A DNA stretch of 36,032 bases, taken from an uncultured Alphaproteobacteria bacterium. Its GTDB lineage: Bacteria; Pseudomonadota; Alphaproteobacteria; Rs-D84. The stretch is taken from assembly GCA_946613195.1 (NCBI GenBank), contig CAMOFE010000005.1, positions 1 through 36,032 on the forward strand. Reading direction: 5' to 3'. Each line of letters starts with the position of its first letter. The stretch's first letter is position 1. This document shows, piece by piece, positions 16,532-26,177 of the stretch. The notes below the pieces were generated by a model. That model saw only the letters and a program-made list of their open reading frames with translations, made no database searches and was not told the origin of the DNA. The position numbers were made by a program, and so were the translations under genes.

Positions 16532-18244
16532 ATGACTGTACGCGTTCTGCCAGATTTTTTGATAAACCAAATCGCCGCCGGTGAAGTGGTTGAACGCCCC
16601 GCCAGTGTCGTCAAAGAATTAATTGAAAACGCGTTGGATGCGGGTGCAGATGAAATTGTGGTGGATGTGTCTGATGGTGGACGCACAATGATAACTGTTA
16701 CAGATAACGGGCGCGGAATTTCACATGATGATTTGCCACGCGTTATAATGCGGCACGCAACATCAAAATTACCAAACGATGATTTATTAAATATAAACTT
16801 TATGGGATTCCGGGGCGAAGCATTACCATCAATCGCATCTGTATCAGATATGACAATTGACACCAGGTGCGCCACAGATGAACACGGTTGGTGTCTGGAC
16901 TGTGCAACTGGTGACATCCGCCCCAGCGCATGGGATATTGGCACACGAATTCGTGTTGCAAATTTATTTAGTCGCACACCTGCACGATTAAAATTCTTGC
17001 GTGGCGACCGTGCAGAGATGATGTCAATTGTTGACACTGTAAAACGATTGGCCATGTCGCGCGCAGATGTTGGATTTACATTAAACAACAAATGGCGTTT
17101 CCCAAAAAATCAGGATTTATCTGAACGCATCGCAGATGTTATGGGCGATGATGTTGTGGGACGAATGTTAGATATAGATGCAACATCTGGGACAACAGAT
17201 GGAATGAAACTGACCGGTTTTATTTCCGAGCCAACATTGCGGCGCGCATCATCTGTGGACCAGTATTTATTTGTAAACGGTCGCCCCGTTCGGGACAAGG
17301 TATTGGTTGGTGCATTACGTGCCGCGTATATGGATGTTATGCATGCACGTGAATTTCCATTGGCGGCATTATATCTGACACTGCCGGGTGGTTTTGTTGA
17401 TGTAAATGTATCACCTGCAAAAACCGAAGTTCATTTCTTAGAACCATCACATGTACGCGCATTTATTATAAAAACATTGCGTGCGCGTCTGGCAATCCCA
17501 CTTGTTAAAGAGCAGAGAGCAGAGAGCAAAGAGCAATGGTTTAATCATAATATTTCTAAACCGGCAAATTTTGATTTTAATATAAATCATGAATTTTTTC
17601 GTGTATCAGAAAATCTGCCACAACGCCCGACAACTTGTAACCAACAACCAATAACCAACAGCCCACAACCAACAACCTGCAATCTGCCATTGGGGCGTGT
17701 AATTGGGCAAATCGCAAATAAATATATATTGGCAACAACTGGTGATAACCTGGTGGTTGTTGACCAGCATGCCGCCCACGAACGCATAACATATGAAAAA
17801 CTGCGAACACATCAGATAAAGATTCAGCCATTATTAACACCTATTGTTGTAAACCTGCGCCCCGAAGATGTAAATGCAGTATTAACAATTTCAGACGAAA
17901 TGCGCGACTGTGGATTGGTTCTGGATGCGTTTGGCGATGATGCCATTGCGATTTTTGAGAAACCCGCCGACTGGGAACTGGATTGGATTTCAACCCTGCA
18001 TGCTATTGCGGACGAAGTTCGCGCACATGGTCATTCATCAAATTTACACGAACGGTTACACTTGAAACTGGCGAATTATGCGTGTCATCATTCGGTTCGT
18101 GCGGGTCAAAAACTGGATATGGCACAAATGGATGCGTTATTGCGCGATATTGAAAACACAGAGCGTGCCGGCGAATGTAATCACGGCCGCCCTGTTTACA
18201 AGTTTATACCCATATCAGAAATGGACAAGTGGTTTGAGCGATAA
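16532..18244 (+). CDS. mutL: DNA mismatch repair protein MutL
   Basis: IAAGEVVERPASVVKELIENALDAGA...GFRGEALPSIASV; C-terminal DQHAAHERITYE fits the DQHA(X)2E(X)4E endonuclease motif. Confidence 0.96.
   Translation: MTVRVLPDFLINQIAAGEVVERPASVVKELIENALDAGADEIVVDVSDGGRTMITVTDNGRGISHDDLPRVIMRHATSKLPNDDLLNINFMGFRGEALPSIASVSDMTIDTRCATDEHGWCLDCATGDIRPSAWDIGTRIRVANLFSRTPARLKFLRGDRAEMMSIVDTVKRLAMSRADVGFTLNNKWRFPKNQDLSERIADVMGDDVVGRMLDIDATSGTTDGMKLTGFISEPTLRRASSVDQYLFVNGRPVRDKVLVGALRAAYMDVMHAREFPLAALYLTLPGGFVDVNVSPAKTEVHFLEPSHVRAFIIKTLRARLAIPLVKEQRAESKEQWFNHNISKPANFDFNINHEFFRVSENLPQRPTTCNQQPITNSPQPTTCNLPLGRVIGQIANKYILATTGDNLVVVDQHAAHERITYEKLRTHQIKIQPLLTPIVVNLRPEDVNAVLTISDEMRDCGLVLDAFGDDAIAIFEKPADWELDWISTLHAIADEVRAHGHSSNLHERLHLKLANYACHHSVRAGQKLDMAQMDALLRDIENTERAGECNHGRPVYKFIPISEMDKWFER
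17507..17536 (+). repeat. 7-bp array, AAAGAGC family, inside the mutL linker
   Basis: AAAGAGC AGAGAGC AGAGAGC AAAGAGC AA. Confidence 0.9.
17631..17686 (+). repeat. 7-bp array, ACCAACA (CAACCAA) family, inside the mutL linker
   Basis: CAACTTG TAACCAA CAACCAA TAACCAA CAGCCCA CAACCAA CAACCTG CAATCTG. Confidence 0.9.
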
Positions 18245-18258
18245 ACCCCAATTTCCAC

Positions 18259-18287
18259 TTTACATACGGGGGATTTTTTTCTATTCT
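18259..18287 (+). promoter_or_regulatory. Putative promoter for yajC-secDF
   Basis: TTTACA (18259-18264), 17-nt spacer, TATTCT (18282-18287), upstream of AAGGAG and the yajC ATG. Confidence 0.4.
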
Positions 18288-18311
18288 GGACCTATATTAA
18301 AAGGAGAAATT

Positions 18312-18629
18312 ATGGAACAGACGACAGATGTTGTAAACACCGCAAGTACCGTAACCCAAAATACGCCCCAGGGTGAATGGTGGGGGATGTTGCTGTATTG
18401 CGGTATAATTTTCGCAATCATATATTTTTTAATGGTACGTCCAAACAAAAAACGTATGGCAGAATATCAAAAAATGCTGGATTCATTGGCGGTTGGCAAT
18501 CGCGTTATGGCGGCTGGTATTTTGGGTACTATTAAAAAAATCAACGAAAAAACTATTGAAATGGAAGTTGCCAAAGGTGTTGTTATAGAAGTAAATAAAA
18601 ACGCCGTATCTGGTATTGCGGACAAGTAA
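18312..18629 (+). CDS. yajC: Preprotein translocase subunit YajC
   Basis: Single TM then FLMVRPNKKRMAEYQKMLDSLAVGNRVMAAGILGTIKKI; SD AAGGAG. Confidence 0.93.
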   Translation: MEQTTDVVNTASTVTQNTPQGEWWGMLLYCGIIFAIIYFLMVRPNKKRMAEYQKMLDSLAVGNRVMAAGILGTIKKINEKTIEMEVAKGVVIEVNKNAVSGIADK

Positions 18630-18644
18630 AAAAGGTAAAACAGT

Positions 18645-20198
18645 ATGTTTAAGAAATTGGCTATTATTTTTGTCGCTGTGTTCGGCATATTGTTGGCTGT
18701 ACCAACAATGTGGTCGGGCGCATCAAAGTATTTTCCGTCATGGATTCAACCGATACCATTGGGACTGGACTTAAAAGGTGGCGCCCAGTTATTACTGGAA
18801 GTTGATACCGACACCATGTTTAATGAAAAGTCTGCCCAGTTGCATGACGAAGTGCGCAGCACGCTGATTGATCGCAACAAAGGTGTAATACGTTTTTCTG
18901 GTCTGCGTAACATTGATGGCGTTGTTTCATTAAATGTACGCGAAGATTCAGATGTATCAGATGCCAAGGGTCGTCTGAAAAGCGTTCTGGGCAATACTGT
19001 GGATATCGCATCCCATGGCAATGTGATAGAGGTAAAATATACCGATAAACAGCGTCAAGAAATGGCAGCAGACGCATTGGCACGCAGTATTGAAATCGTG
19101 CGCCGTCGTATTGATGCACTGGGGACCAAAGAACCTTCTATACAAAGCCAAGGTGGCAAATATATCTTGGTTCAGTTGCCTGGCGTTGATAACCCAGAAC
19201 ACATCAAAGAATTAATTGGTCAAACCGCCAAAATGACTTTCCATTTGGTAAACGAAAATGTAACACCCGAACAAATGGCATCTGGTCGTGCACCGGCTGG
19301 CACAGAATTTTTGCCGTATATGGATATGGGTGGACAACTGATTCCTGTTTACACACATGTAGAAGTATCTGGCGAAAGCCTGAAAGATTCCCAGGCAGAT
19401 TTTGACCAGAATAATATGCCTGTGGTTACAACCGCGTTTGATGCAACAGGGGCGCGTAAATTTGCAAAACTGACAACAGAACACGTGAATGAACGTTTTG
19501 CGATTGTCTTGGACGGCAAGGTTTTATCTGCCCCAACAATTCGTGAACCAATACCGGGGGGACGCGGACAAATATCTGGGGGATTCACACTGCAAGATGC
19601 AAAAGATTTGGCCGTACTGTTGCGTTCGGGCGCATTACCGGCACCCCTGCAAGTTATTGAAGAACGTACTGTTGGTGCGGGACTGGGCGCAGATACAATC
19701 GCATCTGGCAAGGTTGGTTCTGCATTGGGGGTTCTGCTGGTTTTAATATTCATGATAATTTATTATCGTGGATTTGGATTAATTGCGGACATTGTGTTAA
19801 TGGTAAACTTGGCAATGATTGTTGGTATAACTGCATTATTTGGTGCAACAATGACACTACCGGGGATTGCGGGTATTGTGCTGACACTGGGGATGGCGGT
19901 GGACGCAAATATTTTACCGTACGAACGCATTCGGGACGAAGTGCGCAGTGGTGTTCCGACACTGCGCGCGGTTGATATGGGATTCAATCGCAGTATAAAA
20001 ACAGTTATGGATGGAAACCTGACAAACTTAATCTGTTCATTGATTTTATTCCAATTCGGCGCAGGACCCATTCGTGGATTTGCAGTAACACTGTCTATTG
20101 GTGTTGTAACAACATTGTTTACTTGTTTATTACTGTCGCGTATATTGATTGACATATACATGAACGGCAAGAACAAAAAAATCGGATTTGTTAAATAA
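18645..20198 (+). CDS. secD: Protein translocase subunit SecD
   Basis: LGLDLKGGAQLLLEVD...GMAVDANILPYERIRDEVRSG. Confidence 0.97.
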   Translation: MFKKLAIIFVAVFGILLAVPTMWSGASKYFPSWIQPIPLGLDLKGGAQLLLEVDTDTMFNEKSAQLHDEVRSTLIDRNKGVIRFSGLRNIDGVVSLNVREDSDVSDAKGRLKSVLGNTVDIASHGNVIEVKYTDKQRQEMAADALARSIEIVRRRIDALGTKEPSIQSQGGKYILVQLPGVDNPEHIKELIGQTAKMTFHLVNENVTPEQMASGRAPAGTEFLPYMDMGGQLIPVYTHVEVSGESLKDSQADFDQNNMPVVTTAFDATGARKFAKLTTEHVNERFAIVLDGKVLSAPTIREPIPGGRGQISGGFTLQDAKDLAVLLRSGALPAPLQVIEERTVGAGLGADTIASGKVGSALGVLLVLIFMIIYYRGFGLIADIVLMVNLAMIVGITALFGATMTLPGIAGIVLTLGMAVDANILPYERIRDEVRSGVPTLRAVDMGFNRSIKTVMDGNLTNLICSLILFQFGAGPIRGFAVTLSIGVVTTLFTCLLLSRILIDIYMNGKNKKIGFVK

Positions 20199-20210
20199 AA
20201 GGTTGTAAAA

Positions 20211-21074
20211 ATGAAATTGCATTTTATGAAATATAGAAAACTGTCGTACTGGGTTTCTGGCACATTGGTTCTGTTATCAATATTGTCATTGTTTGTACGC
20301 GGTCTGAATTATGGTATTGACTTTTCTGGCGGTATTTCAATGGAGGTAACCCCAACAACCGCAGAATACAGCATTGACAAAATGCGTGCAGACCTGGCTG
20401 AATTCAAGCCTGAATTGCAAATGGTTGATAACAATTCTGTATTGGTGCGCGTTGGTTTGCCCAAGGGTTCCACAGATGCAGAACAAAATGAACGCGTTCG
20501 TCAAATCAAAGACATATTGGGCGAAAAAGTAGAATATTCCCAAGTGCAAATTGTCGGACCTAAAATCGGTGGCGAATTGGTTCGTGGCGGTATATTGGCG
20601 ATTCTGGTATCATTTGTGTTGATGAGTGTTTATATCTGGATTCGTTATCGCGGTGGATATGCCGTTGGTTCATTTGTGTCCCTGGTTTTGGACTTTGTAT
20701 TAATGTTTGGGTTCTTTTCTGTTGCAGGGCTGGAATTTAATCAAACATCCATTGCGGTTATATTGATGGGTATTGGTTATTCTATCAATGACAAGGTTGT
20801 AAACTACGACCGAATTGATGAAAACATTAAAAAATATCACAAGATGCCAATGTCTGATTTAATTGACTTATCTATTAACGAAATGATGCGCCGCACAATT
20901 ATGACCAGTGTTTCAACAATTCTGGCAATGATTGGTATATATGCATTCGGTGGATTAATGTTAAAAGATTTTGCAGTTGCAATGACATTCGCCATCGTTA
21001 TGGGTACAGCCACCAGTATTTATATCAGTAATGTTATCTTGTACCACTTTAACCTGCGTGATACAAAATATTAA
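20211..21074 (+). CDS. secF: Protein translocase subunit SecF
   Basis: GIDFSGGISMEV...GYSINDKVVNYDRIDEN...MRRTIMTSVSTILA. Confidence 0.96.
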   Translation: MKLHFMKYRKLSYWVSGTLVLLSILSLFVRGLNYGIDFSGGISMEVTPTTAEYSIDKMRADLAEFKPELQMVDNNSVLVRVGLPKGSTDAEQNERVRQIKDILGEKVEYSQVQIVGPKIGGELVRGGILAILVSFVLMSVYIWIRYRGGYAVGSFVSLVLDFVLMFGFFSVAGLEFNQTSIAVILMGIGYSINDKVVNYDRIDENIKKYHKMPMSDLIDLSINEMMRRTIMTSVSTILAMIGIYAFGGLMLKDFAVAMTFAIVMGTATSIYISNVILYHFNLRDTKY

Positions 21075-21097
21075 TAAAAACCACGGGGGATAAAAAA

Positions 21098-22663
21098 ATG
21101 AGTAGAGAGCATAGAGCAAAGAGCAACATTGTTATGAAAATACACAACAAAATAATTAAAAGTTGTATCGTTGCGCTTTGCGCTTTGCCTTTTACGCATT
21201 GTTATTCGGCAAATGCTGAAACGATTTTTTCAGACGATGCCGGTATTGTGGATAATCTGCCTGTATCTGTACTATCAGACACATTTGCAGATATTTACGA
21301 AAAACTGGATTCTGTAAAATTTGCTGGCAAAAACATAAATATCGCGATTGAATCTTTGCAAAAAATACATCCATCTGCGCACATCAGTGCAACTGACAGA
21401 CGAATAATTTTGGTATGGGGTGATACAATTGTTGCAAATTATCCGCGCCCTGCTGTGGGTGATTGGCGCGAATTCGGTGAAATAACAACTGCCGTCTTAT
21501 TAAAAATGCGCGAAAATGATGTAAACCTGCACCGCGCCAGCGAAAGCGAATTATACGCGATGGCTGTATCCGCATTATTATCAGGCGTTGATGAAAATGG
21601 CAGATATATTTATTCCCAAGATGCCGAAATCGCCGAAGACGGCAGATTGTTAACCAGTATTGGATTAACAGGCGAACGCGATGAACGCGGAAATTTTCGC
21701 GTCAACGGCATATTCAAGGGTACATCTGCAGATATTGCTGGCGTGCGTATGGGTGATATAATTTCTGGCATAAATGGCAAAAGTGTTGCAAGTATGTCCC
21801 CAGATGAACTGGATGCTGCAATTTCTGGGTTTAATTCCGGCACGGTTAAAATGCACTTGCTGACACCATTTGGCAATCGCGATGTTGTATTGCGTCGCGC
21901 AACGATTGTCGCAACAGATGCGGACATTATTTACCGTAATGGCGACAATGCAAACATACTGGAAATTATAATACACAATGTATCAAACGGTGCTGTTTCC
22001 ATTGTGAACGAGGCTTTGGCACAACACACCGATATCAACGGCATAATTCTAGATTTGCGCAGTGCCGGTGGTGATGACACAATTGCGGCGGCAAAACTGG
22101 CGGGATTATTTATCGGACAAAACCCAGTTATGCGTGTTGTCCAGGTTAACCACGAAGAAATGGAAATCGTCCCAGGTGGCGATGCAGTAACCGATGCGCA
22201 TGTTGTTGTTTTGCTGTCTGGTAATACACGTGGCACAGCCGAAGCAATCGCATCTGCGTTTTACGAAAATAATCGCGGTATTTTGATTGGCACACCAACC
22301 GCAGGCGCAGCGCGCATTGCATCAACACTGGAATTAAAAAACGGTGGTGCACTGGAAGTATGGGATAAATCATTAAAGTCGGGTTCTGGCGATGTTCTGG
22401 ATGGGCGTGGCGTATTTCCAATTGTATGTTTATCAAACATTCGGTCGGCGGCACAACAACATGCGTTTTTCTTGAATGTTGTGAATCGTGATTTTATCGC
22501 AACAGACTTTAATCGCCGCGATGATATTGATGTTGCAGAAATTCGTCGCGGATGTCCCAGTATTACCAGTGGCGCGGACGAAGACGCGTTGGCCACGGCT
22601 GTATCTGCCCAGTTATTAACTGATGATGCAGCATATAAACGGTTAATGATAAACCAAAATTAA
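21098..22663 (+). CDS. S41/C-terminal-processing-protease-like protein with PDZ domain, probably catalytically dead
   Basis: PDZ region GVRMGDIISGINGKSVASMSPDELDAAISG; S41 core INGIILDLRSAGGDDTIAAAKLAGLFI...VVVLLSGNTRGTAEAIASAFYENNRGILIGTPTAGAARIAS. An alternative start at 21134 fits the signal peptide. Confidence 0.8.
   Translation: MSREHRAKSNIVMKIHNKIIKSCIVALCALPFTHCYSANAETIFSDDAGIVDNLPVSVLSDTFADIYEKLDSVKFAGKNINIAIESLQKIHPSAHISATDRRIILVWGDTIVANYPRPAVGDWREFGEITTAVLLKMRENDVNLHRASESELYAMAVSALLSGVDENGRYIYSQDAEIAEDGRLLTSIGLTGERDERGNFRVNGIFKGTSADIAGVRMGDIISGINGKSVASMSPDELDAAISGFNSGTVKMHLLTPFGNRDVVLRRATIVATDADIIYRNGDNANILEIIIHNVSNGAVSIVNEALAQHTDINGIILDLRSAGGDDTIAAAKLAGLFIGQNPVMRVVQVNHEEMEIVPGGDAVTDAHVVVLLSGNTRGTAEAIASAFYENNRGILIGTPTAGAARIASTLELKNGGALEVWDKSLKSGSGDVLDGRGVFPIVCLSNIRSAAQQHAFFLNVVNRDFIATDFNRRDDIDVAEIRRGCPSITSGADEDALATAVSAQLLTDDAAYKRLMINQN
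21104..21126 (+). repeat. 7-bp array, AAAGAGC family, at the 5' end of the S41-like ORF
   Basis: AGAGAGC ATAGAGC AAAGAGC AA. Confidence 0.85.
21171..21191 (-). repeat. 7-bp array in inverted orientation inside the S41-like signal peptide
   Basis: TTGCGCT TTGCGCT TTGCCTT; one substitution from the inverted AAAGAGC family (TTGCTCT); encodes ALCALPF. Confidence 0.6.
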
Positions 22664-22679
22664 TCATAGGAAAAAATCA

Positions 22680-23366
22680 ATGTTTCTTAAATCTGATAAC
22701 AGTATTAAATGGAAATTATTATTACTTGCGACAGTTATTGTTATAGCAATTGTTGCATCGGGTATGTTGTGGTTTGATGCACCGGTATATTTATATTTGC
22801 GTAAATTTGATATATCATTGTGGCGTGTGTTTGGACGATTATTCAATGGTAAAACATGGCTGGCGGCGGGTGCAATTTTCCTGATATCGTTTTATGTAAA
22901 AAAATGTTTACAATCTGCACCAAAATGGCGTGGCGATAATGGCAGGTTCAGTTTGCGCGTATTTATATCAGACGGTCTGCAAAAAATCCGCAGCAGTTAT
23001 GTTTTTTATATTTTCTGTGCATGTTTAATGTCTGGGTTTGCAACAAAAATTATAAAAACAGTAATTGGTCGTTTTCGCCCCGTGTTTTTTGAGGCGTTGG
23101 ATTTAATTGGATTTCGTCCTTTTTCATTTGAATGGGCGTTTAATTCAATGCCATCTGGTCATACTGCGGTATCATTTGCAGGTCTGGTTATGATTGGACT
23201 GTTGGCACCAAAGTACAAGTGGTTGACATGGACATTAGCGATTACGGTTGCATTTTCACGCGTGGCATCTGGATTCCACTGGCCAACAGATGTGATTCTG
23301 GGGGCATTTATTGGTATGGTTGCCGCTGATTTTACCCGTGCAATATTTGCAAAAATTAATAGTTGA
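22680..23366 (+). CDS. PAP2-family membrane phosphatase
   Basis: KTVIGRFRP...SMPSGHTAVSF...SRVASGFHWPTDVILG matches the tripartite PAP2 motif. Confidence 0.9.
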   Translation: MFLKSDNSIKWKLLLLATVIVIAIVASGMLWFDAPVYLYLRKFDISLWRVFGRLFNGKTWLAAGAIFLISFYVKKCLQSAPKWRGDNGRFSLRVFISDGLQKIRSSYVFYIFCACLMSGFATKIIKTVIGRFRPVFFEALDLIGFRPFSFEWAFNSMPSGHTAVSFAGLVMIGLLAPKYKWLTWTLAITVAFSRVASGFHWPTDVILGAFIGMVAADFTRAIFAKINS

Positions 23367-23372
23367 TGTTTA

Positions 23373-23855
23373 TTAAAATATAACCATTCGTGCCATATTT
23401 GCATGCGCCAGTGCGATTGCGATTGCATCGCTTTCATCTGGGGTTTTAGGTTGTGCCGCAGGCAATAATATTTTTACCATTTTATAAACCTGGTCTTTAT
23501 CTGCATGCCCTGCCGATGTCAGTGCTTTTTTTATTTTGTTTGGTTCGTATTCGTAAATCGGGATATTATGTGTTGATACTGCAACAATTGCTGCTGCACG
23601 CGCGTGTCCCAATATTAATGTTGTCTGGGGATTTTTGTTTACAAATGTGATTTCTATACTGCACACATCAGGTGTAAATGTATCGCATAATTTTGATACT
23701 TCATAAAAAATTATTGCCAATCGTTCTGGCAAAGTTCCTGTTTTTTTAGGCAACACAACACCACTGGCGATATATCTGCGTTCAGAACCATTTGCATCTA
23801 TTATCGCCCAACCTGTATGTAAAAGTCCCGGGTCAATTCCTAATATTCGTGTCAT
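23373..23855 (-). CDS. ruvC: Crossover junction endodeoxyribonuclease RuvC
   Basis: RILGIDPGLLHTGWAIID...IEITFVNKNPQTTLILGHARAA...DESDAIAIALAHAN. Confidence 0.95.
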   Translation of the reverse strand: MTRILGIDPGLLHTGWAIIDANGSERRYIASGVVLPKKTGTLPERLAIIFYEVSKLCDTFTPDVCSIEITFVNKNPQTTLILGHARAAAIVAVSTHNIPIYEYEPNKIKKALTSAGHADKDQVYKMVKILLPAAQPKTPDESDAIAIALAHANMARMVIF

Positions 23856-23864
23856 ATTTTCATA

Positions 23865-26120
23865 TTACAATATATGTCGTTTGTTATTTGCATCGGGGGC
23901 ACTGACGATACCGTCTGCCTCCATCCGTTCCATAAATCCAGCAGCCTTGTTATATCCAACGCCCAATCTGCGTTGAATATATGAGATTGTTGGTTTTTTA
24001 TCACGCAGCACACATTCTTTGGCCTGGGCATATAAATCCGCATCTTTACCGGCCTTGGCATCTGCAATTGGTGTACCCCCAGTGCCCGCCACAGATACAT
24101 CAACATCTTCACCATCTGTTACACCTGTTGCATATTCTGGTTCGGCCTGGGCACGCAAGAAATTACCAATACGTGTCAATTCATCATCTGCGATAAATGC
24201 GCCATGGATACGCACAGGAACACGGCCAGCCTCGCTGAATAACATATCGCCACACGACAGCAGGTTTTCTGCACCCTTTTCACCCAATGTTGTCATTGAA
24301 TCAATATTACTGCGCGCCTGGAAAGAAATACGCGTTGGGAAATTCGCCTTAATCACACCAGTAATTGTTGTTGCATCGGGTCGCTGGGTCGCCATAACCA
24401 GGTGAATACCCGCAGCGCGCGCCTTTTGCGCAATGCGTTGAACACAGGCTTCTACCTCTTTCCGCGCCAAAGACATCAGATCGGCAACCTCGTCAATAAT
24501 AATGACGATGTACGGCATATCTGATAAATCTACTTCTTGGGTTTCAAATAACAGTTCCCCTGTTTCGTCATCTGTACCAACCGCAACCTGGCGTGTGATG
24601 GTTTCGCCATTTTCGCGTTTTGATGCCACTGTTTCATTATAACTTTCAATATTACGGGCATTAACCAGTTGTAATTGTTTGTAACGTTCTTCCATCTCAC
24701 GCACTGCCCATTTCAGCGCGTTTACAGCCGCCCCCGGATCCAGTTTTACAACAGGTGTAATCAGATGCGGAACATCATCCCAAAATCCAAAATCAACCCC
24801 TTTTGGGTCAATAATCATCAGTTTGCATTTATCCGGTGTAAAATGATAAACAATTGATGTAATTATTGATTGCACAAATACAGATTTGCCAGATCCCGTG
24901 CGCCCTGCGATTAACATATGTGGCATTTTCGCCAAATCAAAGTACATTGGATTACCACCAATATCAACCCCCAACGCCAACGGTATTTTATATTTGGAAT
25001 TAACAAACGCATCATTTGTAATCAGACCACGAAAACGCACAGTCTGACGGTTCAAGTTTACCATTTCAACGCCAATTAATTGTGTTGATGGGATATGTGC
25101 AATACGAATGTTTTCAGTTGCCATCGCACGCGTCATATCCTTGACAGTTTTACTGACATCAACCATACGCGTACCAGAATCTGGCATAAATTCATACAAT
25201 GTTACAATTGGTCCGGGACGAATACCTGTTACTTTACCATATACACCGTATTCGGCAAAATGTACTTCCATTGCTTCGGCATTTTGTTTTAATTCAGGTG
25301 TTACAACAGTTTTACCAAAATTTGATTTCTCTAAAAATTTTGGATCTGGCAATTGATATTCACCCGAATGCGCACGCCGTGTTGTTGCCGCAACAGTCGC
25401 GGCACTGCGACGTGATTTACGACGCGGTGCATCATAGTCTTCTTCTTCGGATTCTTCATCATCTGCATCCGCTTCTTCTTCGTCTGTATCTTCATATTCT
25501 TCCGTTTCTGCATCATCCGCAGGCGGAATTAAATGAAACGCAGACAATATTGCACGCACCGCACGATGCACACACGATATAGTCGCCATAATATGCGCCC
25601 ACTTTATATTTAACAACATCCCAGCCAAGATAAAAAACAGACCTAAAAATAACAACCCAAACAGAATTGTCCATCCACCAATTAACCCAGATAAATCATT
25701 TGCCGCAATCGCACCCAACATTCCACCAAAAGACGCACGTGGCACCAGCATACCAAACCCAACCGCACCACAACATACCGCCACAATTGTACGCAAGAAA
25801 TTATATTCTGGTGCCGCATCATCTGTCCACGCAAACAATGTTTTAATTCCCAAACGCGCCAAACACAAAAAGATAAACATTGCAGGCACAAAACCAAACA
25901 TATAACGCACCACACCAACAATATTACCAATAACCCCCTGGCGACCAAAACCACTGGCGGTGGCAAACCCATCCAGGTACGCATTATGAAAAATCAACCC
26001 AAACACCAAAACCAATGATGCCACAAACAACACCGCCCCCGCGATACGAACAAATATATGTCGCAGTGCAGACGATAAACTGTCTGGTAAAAATTTGGAT
26101 TTTCCTGCCATAATTTGCAT
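23865..26120 (-). CDS. ftsK: DNA translocase FtsK
   Basis: Four N-terminal TM segments, acidic linker, HMLIAGRTGSGKSVFVQS Walker A, IIIDEVADLM Walker B, C-terminal winged-helix (gamma) domain. Confidence 0.96.
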   Translation of the reverse strand: MQIMAGKSKFLPDSLSSALRHIFVRIAGAVLFVASLVLVFGLIFHNAYLDGFATASGFGRQGVIGNIVGVVRYMFGFVPAMFIFLCLARLGIKTLFAWTDDAAPEYNFLRTIVAVCCGAVGFGMLVPRASFGGMLGAIAANDLSGLIGGWTILFGLLFLGLFFILAGMLLNIKWAHIMATISCVHRAVRAILSAFHLIPPADDAETEEYEDTDEEEADADDEESEEEDYDAPRRKSRRSAATVAATTRRAHSGEYQLPDPKFLEKSNFGKTVVTPELKQNAEAMEVHFAEYGVYGKVTGIRPGPIVTLYEFMPDSGTRMVDVSKTVKDMTRAMATENIRIAHIPSTQLIGVEMVNLNRQTVRFRGLITNDAFVNSKYKIPLALGVDIGGNPMYFDLAKMPHMLIAGRTGSGKSVFVQSIITSIVYHFTPDKCKLMIIDPKGVDFGFWDDVPHLITPVVKLDPGAAVNALKWAVREMEERYKQLQLVNARNIESYNETVASKRENGETITRQVAVGTDDETGELLFETQEVDLSDMPYIVIIIDEVADLMSLARKEVEACVQRIAQKARAAGIHLVMATQRPDATTITGVIKANFPTRISFQARSNIDSMTTLGEKGAENLLSCGDMLFSEAGRVPVRIHGAFIADDELTRIGNFLRAQAEPEYATGVTDGEDVDVSVAGTGGTPIADAKAGKDADLYAQAKECVLRDKKPTISYIQRRLGVGYNKAAGFMERMEADGIVSAPDANNKRHIL

Positions 26121-26151
26121 TGTATCACAAAATATTAAAAATCAGAAATAA

Positions 26152-26177
26152 AAAACCGCCCAAACGGGCGATTTTTT
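26152..26177 (-). terminator. Rho-independent terminator downstream of yebC
   Basis: AAAAAACCGCCCAAACGGGCGATTTTTT; CGCCC-AAA-GGGCG stem with T-runs on both strands. Confidence 0.75.

Noticed and set aside
16219-17091. 290-aa minus-strand ORF opposite greA/mutL
   Set aside because: Antisense to two well-supported genes; composition is typical of shadow ORFs (Ser/Thr/Ile-rich) with no family motif.
17507-17686. CRISPR-like array reading of the mutL repeats
   Set aside because: Units are contiguous 7-mers without unique spacers, inside an intact ORF.
24019-24405. 128-aa plus-strand ORF opposite ftsK
   Set aside because: Shadow ORF antisense to conserved FtsK motor domain.
26134-26152. AAATCAG AAATAAA before the yebC terminator as another repeat copy
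   Set aside because: Only one clear unit; could be a relic but not supported.
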